From: Brasenia schreberi | Taxonomy: Eukaryota > Streptophyta > Magnoliopsida > Nymphaeales > Cabombaceae | Assembly: GCA_036023115.1 (NCBI GenBank) | Contig: JAYKKT010000089.1 | Span: 10,442,001 to 10,506,000, forward strand | DNA: 64,000 bases | Direction of reading: 5' to 3' | Shown: positions 1 to 14,300 of the stretch, in pieces | Layout of the letters: each line of letters begins with the position of its first letter | Position numbering within the stretch: the first letter of the stretch is position 1 | Notes under the pieces: model-generated | Told to the model about the DNA's origin: nothing | What the model saw: the letters and a program-made list of their open reading frames with translations, nothing else | Databases searched by the model: none | Position numbers and translations under genes: made by a program

Positions 1-179
1 TTTTTTTTTTTTTTATCACCTTAATTGTTCATCTTAAAGATGAAATGGTTAATATAATTAGAGTAGATTTGACCATGAATAAGGTGTGGTCGTGGACTAT
101 GCTCTCACACACACATGCATTCGAAGTGTTAGTTCAACTGTATGGATGTGTGTTAGGCTTTTGCCACCCCTTCTAACAT

Positions 180-185
180 ATATGG

Positions 186-242
<57 letters not shown>

Positions 243-424
243 TGTATATATACATGGTATAGACACACATATGTATACAATTGGATACACACATCATTTG
301 TGTGCAATGCCAGTGGTCTACATACGCACATACACAAATGGGTGATCCCCCTCCAGTGATTGTGGTGGGACACACCCGACACATCCATTGCACACATGTG
401 ACATGCTTATATACACACTGTCTC

Positions 425-487
<63 letters not shown>

Positions 488-544
488 GTTTGCATACATA
501 TAAATATATACATAGACACATATACATAATACATACATATATAT

Positions 545-593
<49 letters not shown>

Positions 594-600
594 TTTCCTT
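180..600. repeat. TA / GA / CA microsatellite cluster
   Basis: The stretch contains (TA)n at about 190-218 followed directly by (GA)n to about 242, a longer (TA)n at about 430-483, a CA run at about 545-560, and another TA then GA run at 560-592. Apparent ORFs here, rich in I/Y/L/S repeats, are translations of simple sequence on both strands and are not genes. The rest of 1-640 is low-complexity, AT-rich DNA. Confidence 0.95.
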
Positions 601-639
601 TCTTAACAACTATGGATAAAGTATGAATTTCATGTTCTT

Positions 640-1480
640 TTAATTAACATTAGCATATCAAATGTTCATGAGTGAGTCATTGATAACTTTTACACGTATC
701 ATCTTATTCAATGAAGCCACATAAAGCTCGTAGTTGTTGGTTCCGGGCTTATCAAATGCTTGGGAATGTAAAAGTTGTCCCAAGTGTAACAGAAATGATG
801 AGTGCCAAAAATTAATGGAGCACTTACGCCTTTCTGCAGCTGTGGCAATTCGATACACCGACACGAGAACCTGAGACAAACTTGTCCGTGTTCACTTAAA
901 GTGACACGAAATCCTTATTTACATGACGAAAATCGTTAAGGTTTTGGGGGATACTATGCCCATATGATGTCCCACTTAAAACCAGGTTGACCGGATGCAA
1001 TTCTCTTTTTCATAAGCTGGTCTTTCAAAACCCAGCCTCCCCCTAATCAGGTTTTGTCGACCTGACCTGATCCAAACTGACTTGATTGTGCCTCTTTTCT
1101 ATTTATGGATGTACATTGGTAGGGTTTGGTTTGGATCTTGTCAGCTTGGTCTGCCTAACCCTGCTTGCCTTTCAAAGAAGCCATACATGCATAGTAAGCC
1201 AAGCCTCTTGCAAGCTACTTGAGAATGGTGTGACAACAACCCGAATTCGACACGTTCTTGGCGAGGTTGACACACGGGAAAATTAACCTGAAGCTCACAA
1301 GTACTCGGTTCCAATTGACTGGGGGAGAAATTGAGCTTTGTACACATTAAATTACGTATATTCCTTAATTCAAAAAACTAATACTTGGCCAAAGTACGTA
1401 TTATAGTTCAGCTTTCCTCATATTCACTTCAAGGCTTATTCATGAGCTCAGTCAAGCTTGTTCAAGATCAAGCTCGAAAA
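640..1480. other. non-coding upstream region
   Basis: No ORF here shows protein-family character. Phrases built from GACCTG and GGTTTGG, of the kind common in decayed plant transposons, recur near 1020-1090 and again at 1700-1900. I see no promoter or gene that I can defend in this stretch. Confidence 0.4.
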
Positions 1481-1489
1481 AGACATTAG

Positions 1490-1580
1490 CCAAAGTGTTT
1501 GCTGAATGGCAGGGTGCTCTAGTGCCGTTGTTGCTGATGGGGAGTTCGACTCCAAGAGGGTGCATTTTTTTTGTGTGTTA
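1490..1580 (+). repeat. possible tRNA-derived SINE copy
   Basis: A short tRNA-like segment contains a pol III B-box-like motif (GTTCGACTC, about 1546-1554). An A-box-like stretch lies about 40 bases upstream, and a T-rich run follows at 1565. The layout A-box, B-box, T-run is what plant SINEs derived from tRNA show. No target-site duplication was confirmed, so this could be a decayed tRNA-like fragment or chance. Confidence 0.35.
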
Positions 1581-2149
1581 GTCTTCGACCTCGTCTTGCA
1601 ACAAAAAAAACTCGATCTTGCTTGATCTCAAATTTGAGCTAAATATTTCCTTGAATTGTTGTACTGGTCTGTTTTGTCTGTGAAAGTGGGAAAGCAGAGG
1701 TGGCAATTTTAGACCCGACCCACTAACCTGACCTGAAGCTGACCCAAAAAGTTTTGGGGTTTGGGTCTAGTCAGGGGATCGGAATTGGTTCATTCATAAG
1801 CAACACGAGAAAGCTTGAGGCAGGCTTGAGGTGCATCCAGACATGACCTGAATCCAATCCAATCTAAACTATGAATAGTAGTTAATAGACTCGAACCCTG
1901 CTCTTGTTTGGGTCTTGGCCTTGGAAATGGATCCAGGAGAAATACCGTTTGGGTTTGCTCGTGACCTGATCTTGTTTTGGTTTGGGTCTGCTCATGTGTT
2001 CAGTTCTCCCTTGTTCAGCAATTCAAACACGTTATTGTCGTTAAGCCTGACACTGGCTCTCTTCATACGGCACGTATCGGGAGACGAACGGTGTGTTCAG
2101 AGAACCGGTTCCGAACGTAATTCGTTTTCCCGCCTTTTTCATTCCCGTT

Positions 2150-2358
2150 CATGCTTCTCTCTCTCTCCCTCTCTCTCCGGAAGTATCAAGTCGTCTCTTC
2201 TTCCTTTCACTATCCAAGATAAACATCCCTGCCCTAATCGCTCTCTACGCTATCCCTTAATTCGTTTTTCCGGCATCCGTTCCTCGCCATTGGCCGTGAT
2301 TACAAACGCCTGCCATTTGACCGCGGAATCGCAGAGAAGTGGAGACGAAGAGGAAACG
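2150..2358 (+). promoter_or_regulatory. NUF2 5' leader region with CT-rich tract
   Basis: A CT-rich tract at about 2157-2180 lies about 180 bases upstream of the NUF2 start codon. CT/GA tracts in 5' leaders are common near plant transcription starts. I see no clear TATA box, and the transcription start is not defined. The leader is open in frame with NUF2 back to 1915, but the conserved NUF2 N-terminus starts at 2359. Confidence 0.4.
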
Positions 2359-5300
2359 ATGGCGTCGTTCTCTTTCCCATTACTGAGCCTCGCGGATATC
2401 GCGTACAACCTCAACACTCTCCAGATCGTCAACGTGACAGAGGAAACCTTAGCCCGTCCCACTTGCGATCTCGTCTGCGCCATCTACACATCTATCCTCA
2501 CCCACCTCGATCCTTTAGGGTTTGTTCTACTTCATCTCTTTCCTTTTTGTTTGCCGTTTTCTCCTCTTTGTTTCTAGGGTTTAAAAAACTGCTAGCATAG
2601 CAATAATTACCTTAATTTAAAGATCGATCATGTCGTATTATCACTACTGTATACCGGATCATGAACACGTTAGGGCGCTCTAGGAAAAACGCGTGCAGAG
2701 TGTGCTTTACGGAAAAATAGCCATATAGACATGATATCCACGCCGAGAAACCTTGGGATCCTTTGATGAATATAACGAAGCCGTTTTGGTAGCCCTACTA
2801 TTCCGTCCTTTCCTAAGAGAAGTTTGTGCGAGTTCACTGCACTTTGCAAAACGCATGTACGGTATGTTTTAAAGAAAAATAGCCATATGGATGAGATCTA
2901 CATGCTCGAAACCTCTGGATCCATTATTTACTTGCTCATTTGATGAATATATCAGACTTTATGATGGTTTGAAAAATTTGGCTTACAAATGTTGGTGTGT
3001 ACGTAAAATGTGTAAGAAGTCTTTCAGATGGGTGTTGTGCATTTTGAGCACATTTGAACCGTTAGATTCTTGAGAGGCGCATGAATCTGAAACTACGGAG
3101 CTCCAGTGTATAGCACTCCAGCTCACAAGCTATTCTTCTTTGATTGCTTTCTCTCAGTTTCTAGTTTTTCTTAGGATAGTGCATATTTTTGGTTTCATAT
3201 AGACGTATGGGGACCTTTCTTCATCGCAATGGTTTTGAGTCTTTTGACATATTTTAGTATTTTATGCAAAGTATGATTATATGAACAGCTTTGATGCTAG
3301 AGTAGTTGTTCGGTAGGAAATTACAGTACAAGAAAGACATTTTTCTGGTGCTACTTTGTTTCGCTATTGAAACACAGCGTTCCATTTTGCGGTTCTTTTG
3401 ATATGAATGGACTTGTTTTATCCTCTCAAGAAAAAAAAGTTTCCAAGGTGTTGGCTAATGTCTGGAGAATTGGATAATCTAAGGGCTTGCATTTTTTACA
3501 CAATAAGATAAACCATTTATACCGTTTTGCTGGGCAAGTGGAATATTTTTGGTTCTTGCCTTTCTTATGGCCAATAACTCTTCAGGGACGATCAGGAGCA
3601 GGCTGCTTTTAGTGGGCTTGAGCTCTTGGAGTATCCTGATTACCACACTGAGTCAATTAAGGTAATCCATTTGTACAGTAAGATAAAGGACATCGTTTCT
3701 GCCACTGGGGCGAATGGTTTCTCTTTGAAGGACATACTCAAGCCAGAGACCCAACGGATGGTTTATTTCATCAGTTCGATTCTTAATTTCATATTTTACC
3801 GGTAGAGCTTATTCCTTGTGAATTCCTATGTTCTCCACCCTATTGTCATTCATTTGTGATTCTTCCTTTTTGGTGGCTGGGTTTAGTCTATCATGATTGT
3901 TCATAGGAATTCACTAAAGATCCATTTTTGGTTGTCGAAAAGTCAGGGAGGACAAACTCAGACTCTTGCAACCAATCATTGGGGAGAATTATGCTGCGCG
4001 CCAAGAGGAGTTAGAGCTGCAGCGCACAGAGGTACTGCTTTTGTCATGTCATTGGTCACCAGTTATTTAGGTATCACATACTAATACTTTCAGCGTATGG
4101 TGGACAAATACGATCTGCATACTCATGGTTAGAGACTTACAGTTTTAGATCAGGTGCATGTCTTTGTGTAATTGTATATAGCACTTAATAAAAATTAGCA
4201 CGACCTCCTGCGGCTTGATTCCTGACTACTGTTATTCGTGTAAACGGTGTTGGGCAGTTAATCATCATGTACAAAAGATGTCGGTGGCAGAAATAAAGAT
4301 GTTGAGATGGATGAGTGGTCATCCAAGGAAAGACCATATACATAAGAGGTTATTAGAAACAAATTGGGAGTGACACCAATAGAGGATAAAATGAGAGAAT
4401 ATCATTTAAGATGGTTTGAACATATAGAAAAAAGATCAAAAGAAGCATAGAAAGAAGATCAAAAGAAGCGCTTGTAAGAAGGTGTGAAAAACTAGATTTT
4501 GAAAGTATTAAGAAAGGTAGAGGACAACCACAAAAGTATTGGAAAGAAACAATAAAGAATGATCTAGCTTATGTTGAGTTAACTGCTAACACGGCACATG
4601 ATAGGGCTCTGTGGAAACAAAAAAATCCATATAGTCGACCCCGTCTAGTATGGGAAAAGGCTTAGTTATTGTTGTTGTTATTTGTTTAAACAGTGTCTTT
4701 CATATGTTTTGTGTTGGTAGCTTTTTTCTAGTGATTCCTACCTAGAACTTTCAACAATTCTTTTAATGCTTGATTTATTATCATGCAGCTGGAGAATGAA
4801 CTTTTGGAATTGGAAGCTGCTGAGCAGCAGGATCAACCCATAGTTTTGCAACTACAAGCAGAAGTCGATGAACTCAGACAGACTGTTCAATCCCTAAACA
4901 GGGAACAAGCAACACTTAAAACTCATTATCGTAATCTTAGGGATGTCAATGATGCTGAAATTAGGCAGAAGGTTTGTGTTTTCAGTTTGCAATCATTAGG
5001 TTCTTATCCTTCTTATTATTGTTCCCTCAACAATTGCTTTTCCACCATTATTACTTTTCCTATTTTATGTTTTCAAACATATTGGTACCAATAATTGTAT
5101 CTTAAGCTTTCATCTGATTACAATCATCATGTTATCTGTTTAAGTTTATGGTGGCATGCATTTTATGGTGCTTGAATTGAATGTGCTGCTGCAAGCTCAA
5201 GCCTAATCATGTCATCTTGAACTTCTACAGATTTCTGATTCAGAGTTCACTCTAATGGAATATGTGCAAGAGAATGACAAATTGAAATCTAAAATTGTCC

Positions 5301-8300
5301 AATCTCCAGAAAAGCTTCAAGTATGTCTTCTTATTGCATCTCATTTGTTGTATAATTATTTTATCCGTCACATAGAAAAAGCCCTTTTTTGGTTGTCGTG
5401 TTCATTGTTGATCAAGGCATTTATAATTATCCGTGGTGTTTACTTCAGTCATCTTTAATACCATGGTGAGTAGCTTAGCAATATGATTGTCCTGGAAATT
5501 CAAAGGCATCTCAGTAGAGCTTGATCTGTCTAATTCATGCGTCACTTTCCGTTCAGCCTGGCATTAGTTGTCAATGTTCTCTCCTTTTCTATGTAATGGA
5601 ATTTAACATCCACTGGTGCTTCTAGTTCTGGTGTCATGAAAATATTTGTTCTCTATAGAAAAGTTGCAGCATGGTATGCTCTAAACCAACTCAAATGATC
5701 CGTTAATAGTATTATTTGTGAAAACTGAAAAGGATGTTGGAAATGCGTGGTTAGCATATATCATCAGATAATCAATATTGAAATTAAGCACCGCCTCCTC
5801 CATATAAAATCCCTATTTTATACCTGTTTGTCCTTGCCTGGGTATAATGTTGGATCAGCTGGTAGGGGATGAGATGGTGCAAATGATGTTAGCATGAAAA
5901 ATATTTATTAATCAAATAAGAACCACTTACAAAATACCGCAGATTGGATGCATTCCTCAATCTGCCCAAGAACTAAAAGTCGCCCCCCCTTATGCTGCCG
6001 CCCTGCACTTTCCCTTAATGCCTCTAACTAAACCCTAATCACCTATTAATACCCTATCTAACTTAATTTCCTAATCTACCCCTAGTAAGAATTAACTATT
6101 TATAAGATGATATAGGACTCAAAATGACATGAATATGTATCTATACGACCCGACTTTCATTACACGACTTTCCTTAACACTCCCCTTCAAGTTGGGTGGA
6201 AAATGTTAATGACACCCAACTTTGATAATGTCTCCTTTAATTATCTGCTGGTAGTTTCTTTAGTTAAGAAATCAACCCTCTGTTTGACAGACTGAACAAA
6301 TTCCAGCTTGAATTCTTGATTAGATATCTTCTCTCTGATGAAGTGGCAGCCAATTTCTATATGTTTGGTCCTTTCATGATATACTGGATTTGATGCCATT
6401 TGAATTATGGTTAAGTGAATAACCCAATTTGCTAATCAATGAAGATATCCATTTTCCTTTACACATAGCTTGTGCTATAGCTCAGTATTCAGCTTCTGTT
6501 GTAGATATCGCAACCACTGTCTGTTTTTTACCCTTCCAAGATATAATATTACTACCAAATAAAGTAACATAACCTGTAGTTGACTTACTGTCATCATAAG
6601 AACCAGCCCAGTCAGCATTTGAATAAAGTTCAATGCCCAAATTTGATGATTTCGAATAAAGTAAACCCATTCTCGAAGTTGATTTAAGATACCGAAGAAT
6701 TCTATACACTACATCCATCTGATTTTTAGTTGGTGAGTGCATATATCTGCTCACAATCCCAATTGCATACGTAATGTCTTGCCGAGTAATAGTCAAATAT
6801 ATGAGTTTACCAACTAGCTTATGATATTTGTGGATATCTTTGAACTCTTCACTGTTACCGTTAAAAAATTTCTGGTTTACCTCCATAAGAATATCGCTAA
6901 GTTTACACTCAAGCATTTGAATTTATTCAAGGAGATCTATTAGGTATTTCTGCTGAGTTAAGAAGATACCTTTGTTAGAATAGAGGACTTCTATGCCCAA
7001 GAAATAGTGGAGCCTACCAAATCCTTAATATCAAATAATTTATGAAGATTCATTTTCAACTTTGATATTTCTTCAAGGTCATCTCCTGTAACAATAATGT
7101 CATCAACATAAACAATAAGAATAGATATTTTTGTCCCTTTCTTAAAGAATATTGTATGATCATTGAGACTTCTGCTGTATCCCAGACTGCACACTGCTTT
7201 GCTGAATTTATCAAATCTCCCTCTAAGAAAGCGTTTTTAACATCCAATTGTCATAGATCCCATCCCAAGTTTGCTGCCATACTAAGAAGTATTCTGATTG
7301 ATGTAAGTTTAGCCACGGGTGCAAATGTTACTGTATAATCAATGCCATATGACTGACTGTATCCTTTAGCAACCAATCTGGCTTTATATCTCTCCATACT
7401 TCCATTTGCCTTATATTTAATAGTAAACACCCACTTGCATCCTACAATATTCTTCTCAGAAGGCAACTGTGTGATAGTCCATGTATTATTTTTTATCAGT
7501 GCATGTAATTCTTCTTTAATTGCCCCTTTCTATAAGGGGCACTTGATTGCTTTTTCAAACTTCGAAGGGATCTTATATTTTTCAGCATTCATAATGAAGT
7601 TTTGATAACTTTGAAAAGTGTTGGCATATTAAACATAATTAGAAATTGGATATCGTGCACATGTACGCTTACCTTCGCGGACAACAATAGGAATCTCAAG
7701 GTCATTGTCCACTTGCACTTGAGGATCTGATTCAGGGGAAATCTCTTTAGCACATGGTTCTTCTTGATAGTAGACAATCTTCTGTTGTCCTTTCTTGTAC
7801 GTCATAATCTCTTTTGATTGTTGTGTTTTCTCACTGTGATGATCAACTGTCTCATTATACTCCCCCTCACTAGGAATTAGTGGAAGGACAAAAGATGGAG
7901 TTGTAATGGACTCCGTGGGAGGAGAGTAATAAGGAGTAAGTTCAAAAAAAGTAATATCCATGGAAACATATAGTTTTTTAAGCAGTGGGTCATAGCATTT
8001 GTATCCTTTTTGAGAGGTCGAATAGCGAAGAAAAATACACTTATTGGACTTTGCATCGAGTTTATCACGATTGGGAAGATGAATATGTACAAAACAGGTA
8101 CACCCAAAGATACGAGGAACTAGATGAAATGATTTTGAGTCTTTATTAAGACTATGAATATGACTCTCCCCTTGAATGATATTGCTGGGCATTCTATTTA
8201 TAAGATAAACAGTAGTAAGGACAACTTTTCCCCAACAGAATTTTGGAACATTACTTTGTAGGGGAAGAGCTCTGGCTACTTCCAGAATATGACGATTCTT

Positions 8301-11300
8301 CCATTCAACAATACCATTCTGCTGGGGTGTATAAGAACATGCAGTCTGATGAACAATTCCCTGTGCTTATAAATAATTTTCTAACTGAGTCCCAATATAT
8401 TCTCCCCATTATCGGACTGAAGAATTTTAACAGAAGCATTGAATTGAGTACAAATAAATTTATGCATAATGGAAAAAATAGAGGAAACTTCAGACTTTGT
8501 TTTCTTTAAGTAAACGATTGTAAGACGAGTACAATCATCAATGAAGGAGACAAAATACTTATGACCAAACAAAGTGCTGACTGGACTTGGACCCCATATA
8601 TCAGAGTGAATAAGTTCAAAAGGTTGAGATCGTCGATAATCCCCTTTGGTGTTTCCTAAGCTGACATACTTCATATTCAAAGTGAGATTTATTGGACTGC
8701 ACTCTAAGTTGAGGAATAACAAATGAAATTTTTGACACTTGAAGATGACCAAGACGATAATGCCAAAGACGAAGATCTGCATCTTGAATTGGTGCTGCTG
8801 AAACGCTGTAAGAGGTTGAAGGCTGAGAATAATCTTCAAGAATGTATAATCCTTTCTGTAGTTTACCATCTCCAAAGATTTTTCCTGTCTTCAGATCCTG
8901 AAATACACAACCAGTAGGATGAAAAGTTACACAACATTCCAAGGCGCGAGTTAAAGAGCTAATTAAGAGAAGATTTATCGGAAAACTGAGAACATGATAT
9001 ACTGATGGTAAATGTGAAATACATGTAGGTACACTTGCCTGTTCAATCATATAAGTGAAAGAACCATCTGTCAATTTAATTGGTTCTTGATCTTTAAGAG
9101 TCTTGTAAGCTGAAAAATATGATAATTCTCCTACCATATGATCTGTAGCCCTTGAATCAATTATCCAAGTTTTAGAGTGAGGAGGAGAGGAGTGGCTACC
9201 CTTTATAATATGTGTAGCTTGAGCCACTGTAGCTTGGGTGGTGGAAGCAGAGGATTTTTCAGAGAATCTCTGTTCAAGACCTTCTATTCTTTTTATAATC
9301 TCTTGAATTCCATGGGTGTTAGGAGTTCAACTTTCTGTAGAATGAACTGAGGTATTACGATTTCTATAGTAATCTGGTTTATCATGTAATTCTCAACAAT
9401 GATCTCTGGTATGACGCGATTTGCCATAATGGGAGCAAACAAATTTTTCTCTATCGTCTGAATTAAATCGACCACGGCCACGTCCACGACTCTGGTGTCC
9501 CCCTTTGTCACGAAAATGAGAACTGTTTCATCTTACCTCAAGAGCATGCTGATCTGTACTAATAACATGATCCTTCTCAAGATTCCTGCGATCTTCTTCT
9601 CTGATTAATAAGGAGTAAACATTACCCAAGGAAGGAAGCTCTTCTCGGCCTAAAATATTCAGTTTTACTGATTCAAATTCTGGATTCACACTCCAGAACA
9701 AATCAAATACTTTCTTCTTTTCAATCTCAGTGTTTCTTTCATTATAACAAGCAGAATACTTGATATTCGTATAGTAAAGTAGTTTATCTCAAAGACCTCA
9801 GAGATCTGCATAATATTCACTGATAGACCGATTGGCTTGTTTGTACTTTCTGATTCTTTCCATTATCTCATATTCTTTTGCAACATTCTTCTTCTGGGAA
9901 TAAGGCTCAGCTACTGCACACCAAATCTCATGAGCAGATTTTGAAAACATAAAAGTTTTGATAATTAATGGAATATGGACTGTAGCAACCAAGATGATAT
10001 TAATGCATCTTCTCTTTTCCAGGTAGGATAGAGAATGTCATGAGGCTCTGGAATTGGAGTATGACCCACTAAATATGCCCATCTTCCCCTTGCTACAATC
10101 GCAAGTTTCACAGATCTTGCCTATTCAATATAATTTCGACCATCTAATTTGGTCGTTGTAATATGAAGAATTTCTGTTTTTTCTAACAAGCTAGATTTTC
10201 GCCTGTATGAAATACCTTTACCTTTGCCATCCATTGATAAGAAAATCTGAAACAAAACTGAATCAAGTCTGAAATATGAATCTAGTACTTTGGCAAATCA
10301 GAAAATCTGAAATCAGGTCTTCTTTTATGTATAACAAATAGAGGTTGAAATTTATATCCTTGCAATGAAGATACCCAAATATTCAGTTTTGTGACATATG
10401 TACTAGTCACACGCACTGATTTCAAACAAGGAAGTCTCTTGAAAGGGGCAAGTGCATTAATATACACAAAGATGACTTGAAGCAGTCCACGTGTTGCAAG
10501 AAGTAATCCACAATGGGCCAACCGATTGAATCAATATCAACAATGCACTTGATTTTACCAAAAAATGATTCACTATTGGTCAATAGATCAATATGCTCCA
10601 CCCGATTTTTTCTAATTTCACTCCTTCAATAAAAGAATCTGAAATAATCCAATGCACAAATCAAATCTCTGAAATAATCAGTCACAATGGCTAATGTCAA
10701 GTCTTCAAGGATTCAATAGTAGATTCACGTTGATTGAAGAACCCAAAATCGAATTTCTGTCCAAGTGCTTCTATAAAACACGTTTTTCACTGATTGTCTT
10801 GAATCAAATCATAAAAAAAATGCCAAATAGGCTCTGATACCATGTTAGCATGAAAAATATTTATTAATCAAATAAGTACCACTTACAAAATACCGGAGAT
10901 TGGAGGCATTCCTCCATTCTGCCCAAGAACTCAAAGTCGACCCCCTTATGCTGCCGCCTTTCACTTTTCCTTAATGCCTCAAACTAAACCCTAATCACCT
11001 ATTAGTGCCCTATCTAACTTAATTTCCTAGTCTACCTCTAGTAAGTATTAACTATTTCTAAGATGACATAGAACTCAAAATGACATGAATATGTATCTAC
11101 ACGACCCGACTTTCATTACACGACTTTCCTTAACAAATGATGCTTCCTTTAGTCTGGTTCAGTATTTTTTTTTAGTAAAACTGGGTCAACCTTGGAATAT
11201 TCTACATTTAGAGAAACATCCCATCTAGATTCGTGAGGACAAATGAGTCATTCTGAAGATTATACATTGTGATGGTGAATGATCACTCTGTGCTAAAAAA

Positions 11301-14300
11301 TTCAAAACTACACATAAGGCATTATCGCAGCCTTGCTTTCTTCTATGCTCGCTTTTATTTGCACAAAGTCTATTGGAGAATATCCATAATAGCCTCTTTG
11401 ATGTGCCCTTGAAAATCTGGAATTAACTATGGTTTGGTTTCTGTGAAAATTAATTATGGTATATTTTGAGCATTTATCTGTGGTTTTTGGCCTTAATTGG
11501 GATAAATAAAAATGGTTGGTTTGTAGTCTAGTGTTAAACTAGATGATGATGTTGGCAGTTTCAGGCTATATTGGGCTTTCTTTATGGTATGATTGATATC
11601 TGTGCTCCAACTTGATAGTGAGTATTGCCAAGTCAAAGTCCTAAACCTTAATGAGGGGCGTAAGCACCATCTCATAGTATGGTGGTGAATCAACACCCAA
11701 CCCTACCCAGCTACTATAAGGTAGAGCTCTGCCCAACTAGCAAAGCTCTCCATCCCTTGAATATTCAGCCAGTCTAGAGGGAGCTTCTTCTTCCCTCTTA
11801 GGAGACATCTTATAGAGACTCTCTGTTCAGCACCATCTTCCTCTTGCCTTTATAGCTGGCCAGGGCACTGATGGAGGCAAATCCACATTACTATGACTAT
11901 TAGAAATTCAAGAGTTATAGTGATTCGCTTTTGGCATTCTTTTGTCAGGTTCTCCTTCCCTTCAGCAATCAGCAATATAATGAATGGGAAACTGGCACAA
12001 AGAATTCACAAATGTGAAATTGTTGGGGACTTGGCTTTGTTGGTAGCATATGTTGAAGTCATAATCTTCATAAAGATTTCAGAATTTTGTGCCCATGACT
12101 CCTAGTAATGTGGCTTGAACCCTTAACCCAAACCATGTGATTCCTACATCGAGTTTGTTAATGTAATAGGGGCATGGGTCACTAGGGCCCGTGCAACCCA
12201 AGCTTGAGGCAGGGCCAGGGCCAGGGCCACCGTGACCCTGACCACTACCGTTGGGAGCTCCAACGGCTGGCCTGGCCCGGCCAACACTAGCTCATTTCTT
12301 CTTCCTCTTGTTGCTCAATTTCACATCTTATGTTGTCTATAAATACTACTTCAATTCATTAATAAAATATGCAACCTAGTACTTCTTTTTGACTTGTTTT
12401 GTGTGTGCTTTCGCTCTCGTTGGTTATTCTTGAAGATCGGCATTTGTGATTGAATGCCATTTGACTCTTGTCGACTTGGTGAACTTGATTCGTGCAATAT
12501 CAACCTTTGTTCATTGACGAATATTTACATGGTATCGTTGCCTCGGACTGAAGAAATTGAGTGCATTGGAAAGCGTGCCACCACTGCAAAATTTGAAGAA
12601 TTTCACCAAACTTGAGGTTAGTTCATAATTCTTGATTTTGCACAAAATGGAAGGTAAAAACGAGTCATTTAGATGTATCCTAGACCTAAAATGTTACCAA
12701 AGTTGGGCTATGACCATGAAAAGTATTTTTTGTCGAAAGATTTTTGGGATTACATCGATGAAAACATAAAAGAATCAACTTTGAACATTGATGGTTTAGA
12801 TGATGATGAAGTCGTCAAAGCTCATGAAAAATACACGTTAGATTTGAAATTGTGGGAAAAGATGAATGCAAAAATTCCATGGATTATTTGCCAAAATGTG
12901 GATGAAAAGCTTAGAAATAGGATTAATGCTTTTGAAAACGCTTTTGATACTTGAAAAAACTTCATTCTCAAGATGACTTTGTTTTCTAAATTGGTCTAAT
13001 GGAAAGAATGATTATGCTTAAACAAGGGAACCTAAGCATTAGAGACTATCATAATGAATTTTCGGAGTTATGGACTCAATTAAGAAGTTTTGACAAATTT
13101 GGAAATCTTCACAAATTAGATGAATTTCAAGAATTTCAGGACAACCAATACTTCTTTTTTTTTATGCATGGGTTGAGAAACGAATTTTAAATATTAGATC
13201 AAACCTTATACATTGAAAACCTAGACCTAGAGGGGATTCCTTTTTGGCCGACCTTGTTATGGAGGAAACAAGAGTGAAGAATATGAATGTGGCCAAGGAA
13301 GCCGTGCTTGCCGCATTAAAACCAGGAGCAAACTTGAAGACCTACAAGCTTTCGCATGCAAAGAACAATGAAGGCATGTCAAAGAAGCCCATGGGACCGT
13401 GGCCCAATAAAGACACTATTTGCCGCTAAGGAAAGTGGACACATCAAAACCACTTGTCCTTTACTTTGGAAAAGAAGTGGAAACGTGAGAGCCGTAGAAG
13501 AAGGGGGTGTCTTTTAGATGATCTATATAAGAAATCTTCAAGGAAAAAGCAAGCATCTCCGGGAATGCTCTATCCACATCTCAAGGTATGTCTTGGTTTT
13601 TAGATTTCGGTGCATCTTTTCATATGACACATAGTGAAGATTCTTTGATTAATTCTTTTGAAACCATTGTAAAACATGTGTTTACGGTCGGTGGAATAAA
13701 ACGCCAAATCAAAAAAATAGGAAACCTTGAAAAACAAAACTTTAAAATTCAAAATGTAAGTCTTAGGCCTAAACTTAATTTAAACTTACTTTCGGTTGCT
13801 CAAATATGTGATAACAATTGTATAGACCCTTTCTCATCCAAACATTGTGTGGTGCAGGATCACCGATCACCTATCAAGGAAGGTAATTGGTCAAAGCCAT
13901 AGAGAAAGTGGACTATACAAAATGGATTATCTTGTTATGCCAAATTCCGATTTTTGTAACGTAGCCCAAGATGCTACACTTTGGAAAGACTTAGACCTAT
14001 GTCACATGAGTGCGGGTGCGGGATACAGCAAATTTAAAAAATTTTAGGTGCGGCGACACGTTTAGGGTATATAATATTATATATTATATATAATATTCAA
14101 GCTACATAAATCAATCATAATATAACTAGTATTTGCTAATTTTGGGTGCACGTAGGTATCAATTAGCAAGTTCCCTCATAATGATCTGGTATCCAAGTTA
14201 TGGATTCAAAGAGTTTCAAGATCTTTTGTAGGATATAACATGTACTAGTATTTGTGCTAGGATCCACTAGTGATGTCATACTCTTATGTTCTATTGATCT

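Larger units (their letters stand above)
5887..11135 (-). mobile_element. element A: complete but decayed Ty1/copia retrotransposon in NUF2 intron 5
   Basis: The element is bounded by two 293-bp LTRs starting TGTTAGCATG and ending CCTTAACA, with a perfect 5-bp target-site duplication AATGA at 5882-5886 and 11136-11140. Read on the minus strand, the primer-binding site next to the 5' LTR is TGGTATCAGAGCC, matching initiator Met-tRNA usage in this superfamily. A polypurine tract (GAAGGGGAGTG) lies beside the 3' LTR. The order gag, protease, integrase, reverse transcriptase, RNase H confirms Ty1/copia. Many stops and frameshifts break the polyprotein. By eye the LTRs differ at about 20 positions, roughly 93% identity, so the insertion is not recent. 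It lies antisense to NUF2. Confidence 0.95.

Noticed and set aside
97..609. Several overlapping ORFs on both strands rich in Ile, Tyr, Leu and Ser
   Set aside because: They are translations of TA, CA and GA microsatellites, with no start context or family resemblance.
1915..2358. In-frame N-terminal extension of the NUF2 first exon
   Set aside because: The frame is open upstream, but the sequence is CT-rich leader with no conservation feature. The conserved NUF2 start is the ATG at 2359.
3661..3801. Possible donor AAG|GTAATC inside NUF2 exon 2
   Set aside because: Reading through gives the expected calponin-homology continuation (LYSKIKDIV...[10 protein letters not shown]), so this is exon, not intron.
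3893..4084. ORF overlapping NUF2 exon 3
   Set aside because: It is in the wrong frame; the correct frame gives [25 protein letters not shown], which fits NUF2.
7156..8509. Plus-strand ORFs inside copia element A
   Set aside because: They are shadows of the minus-strand polyprotein.
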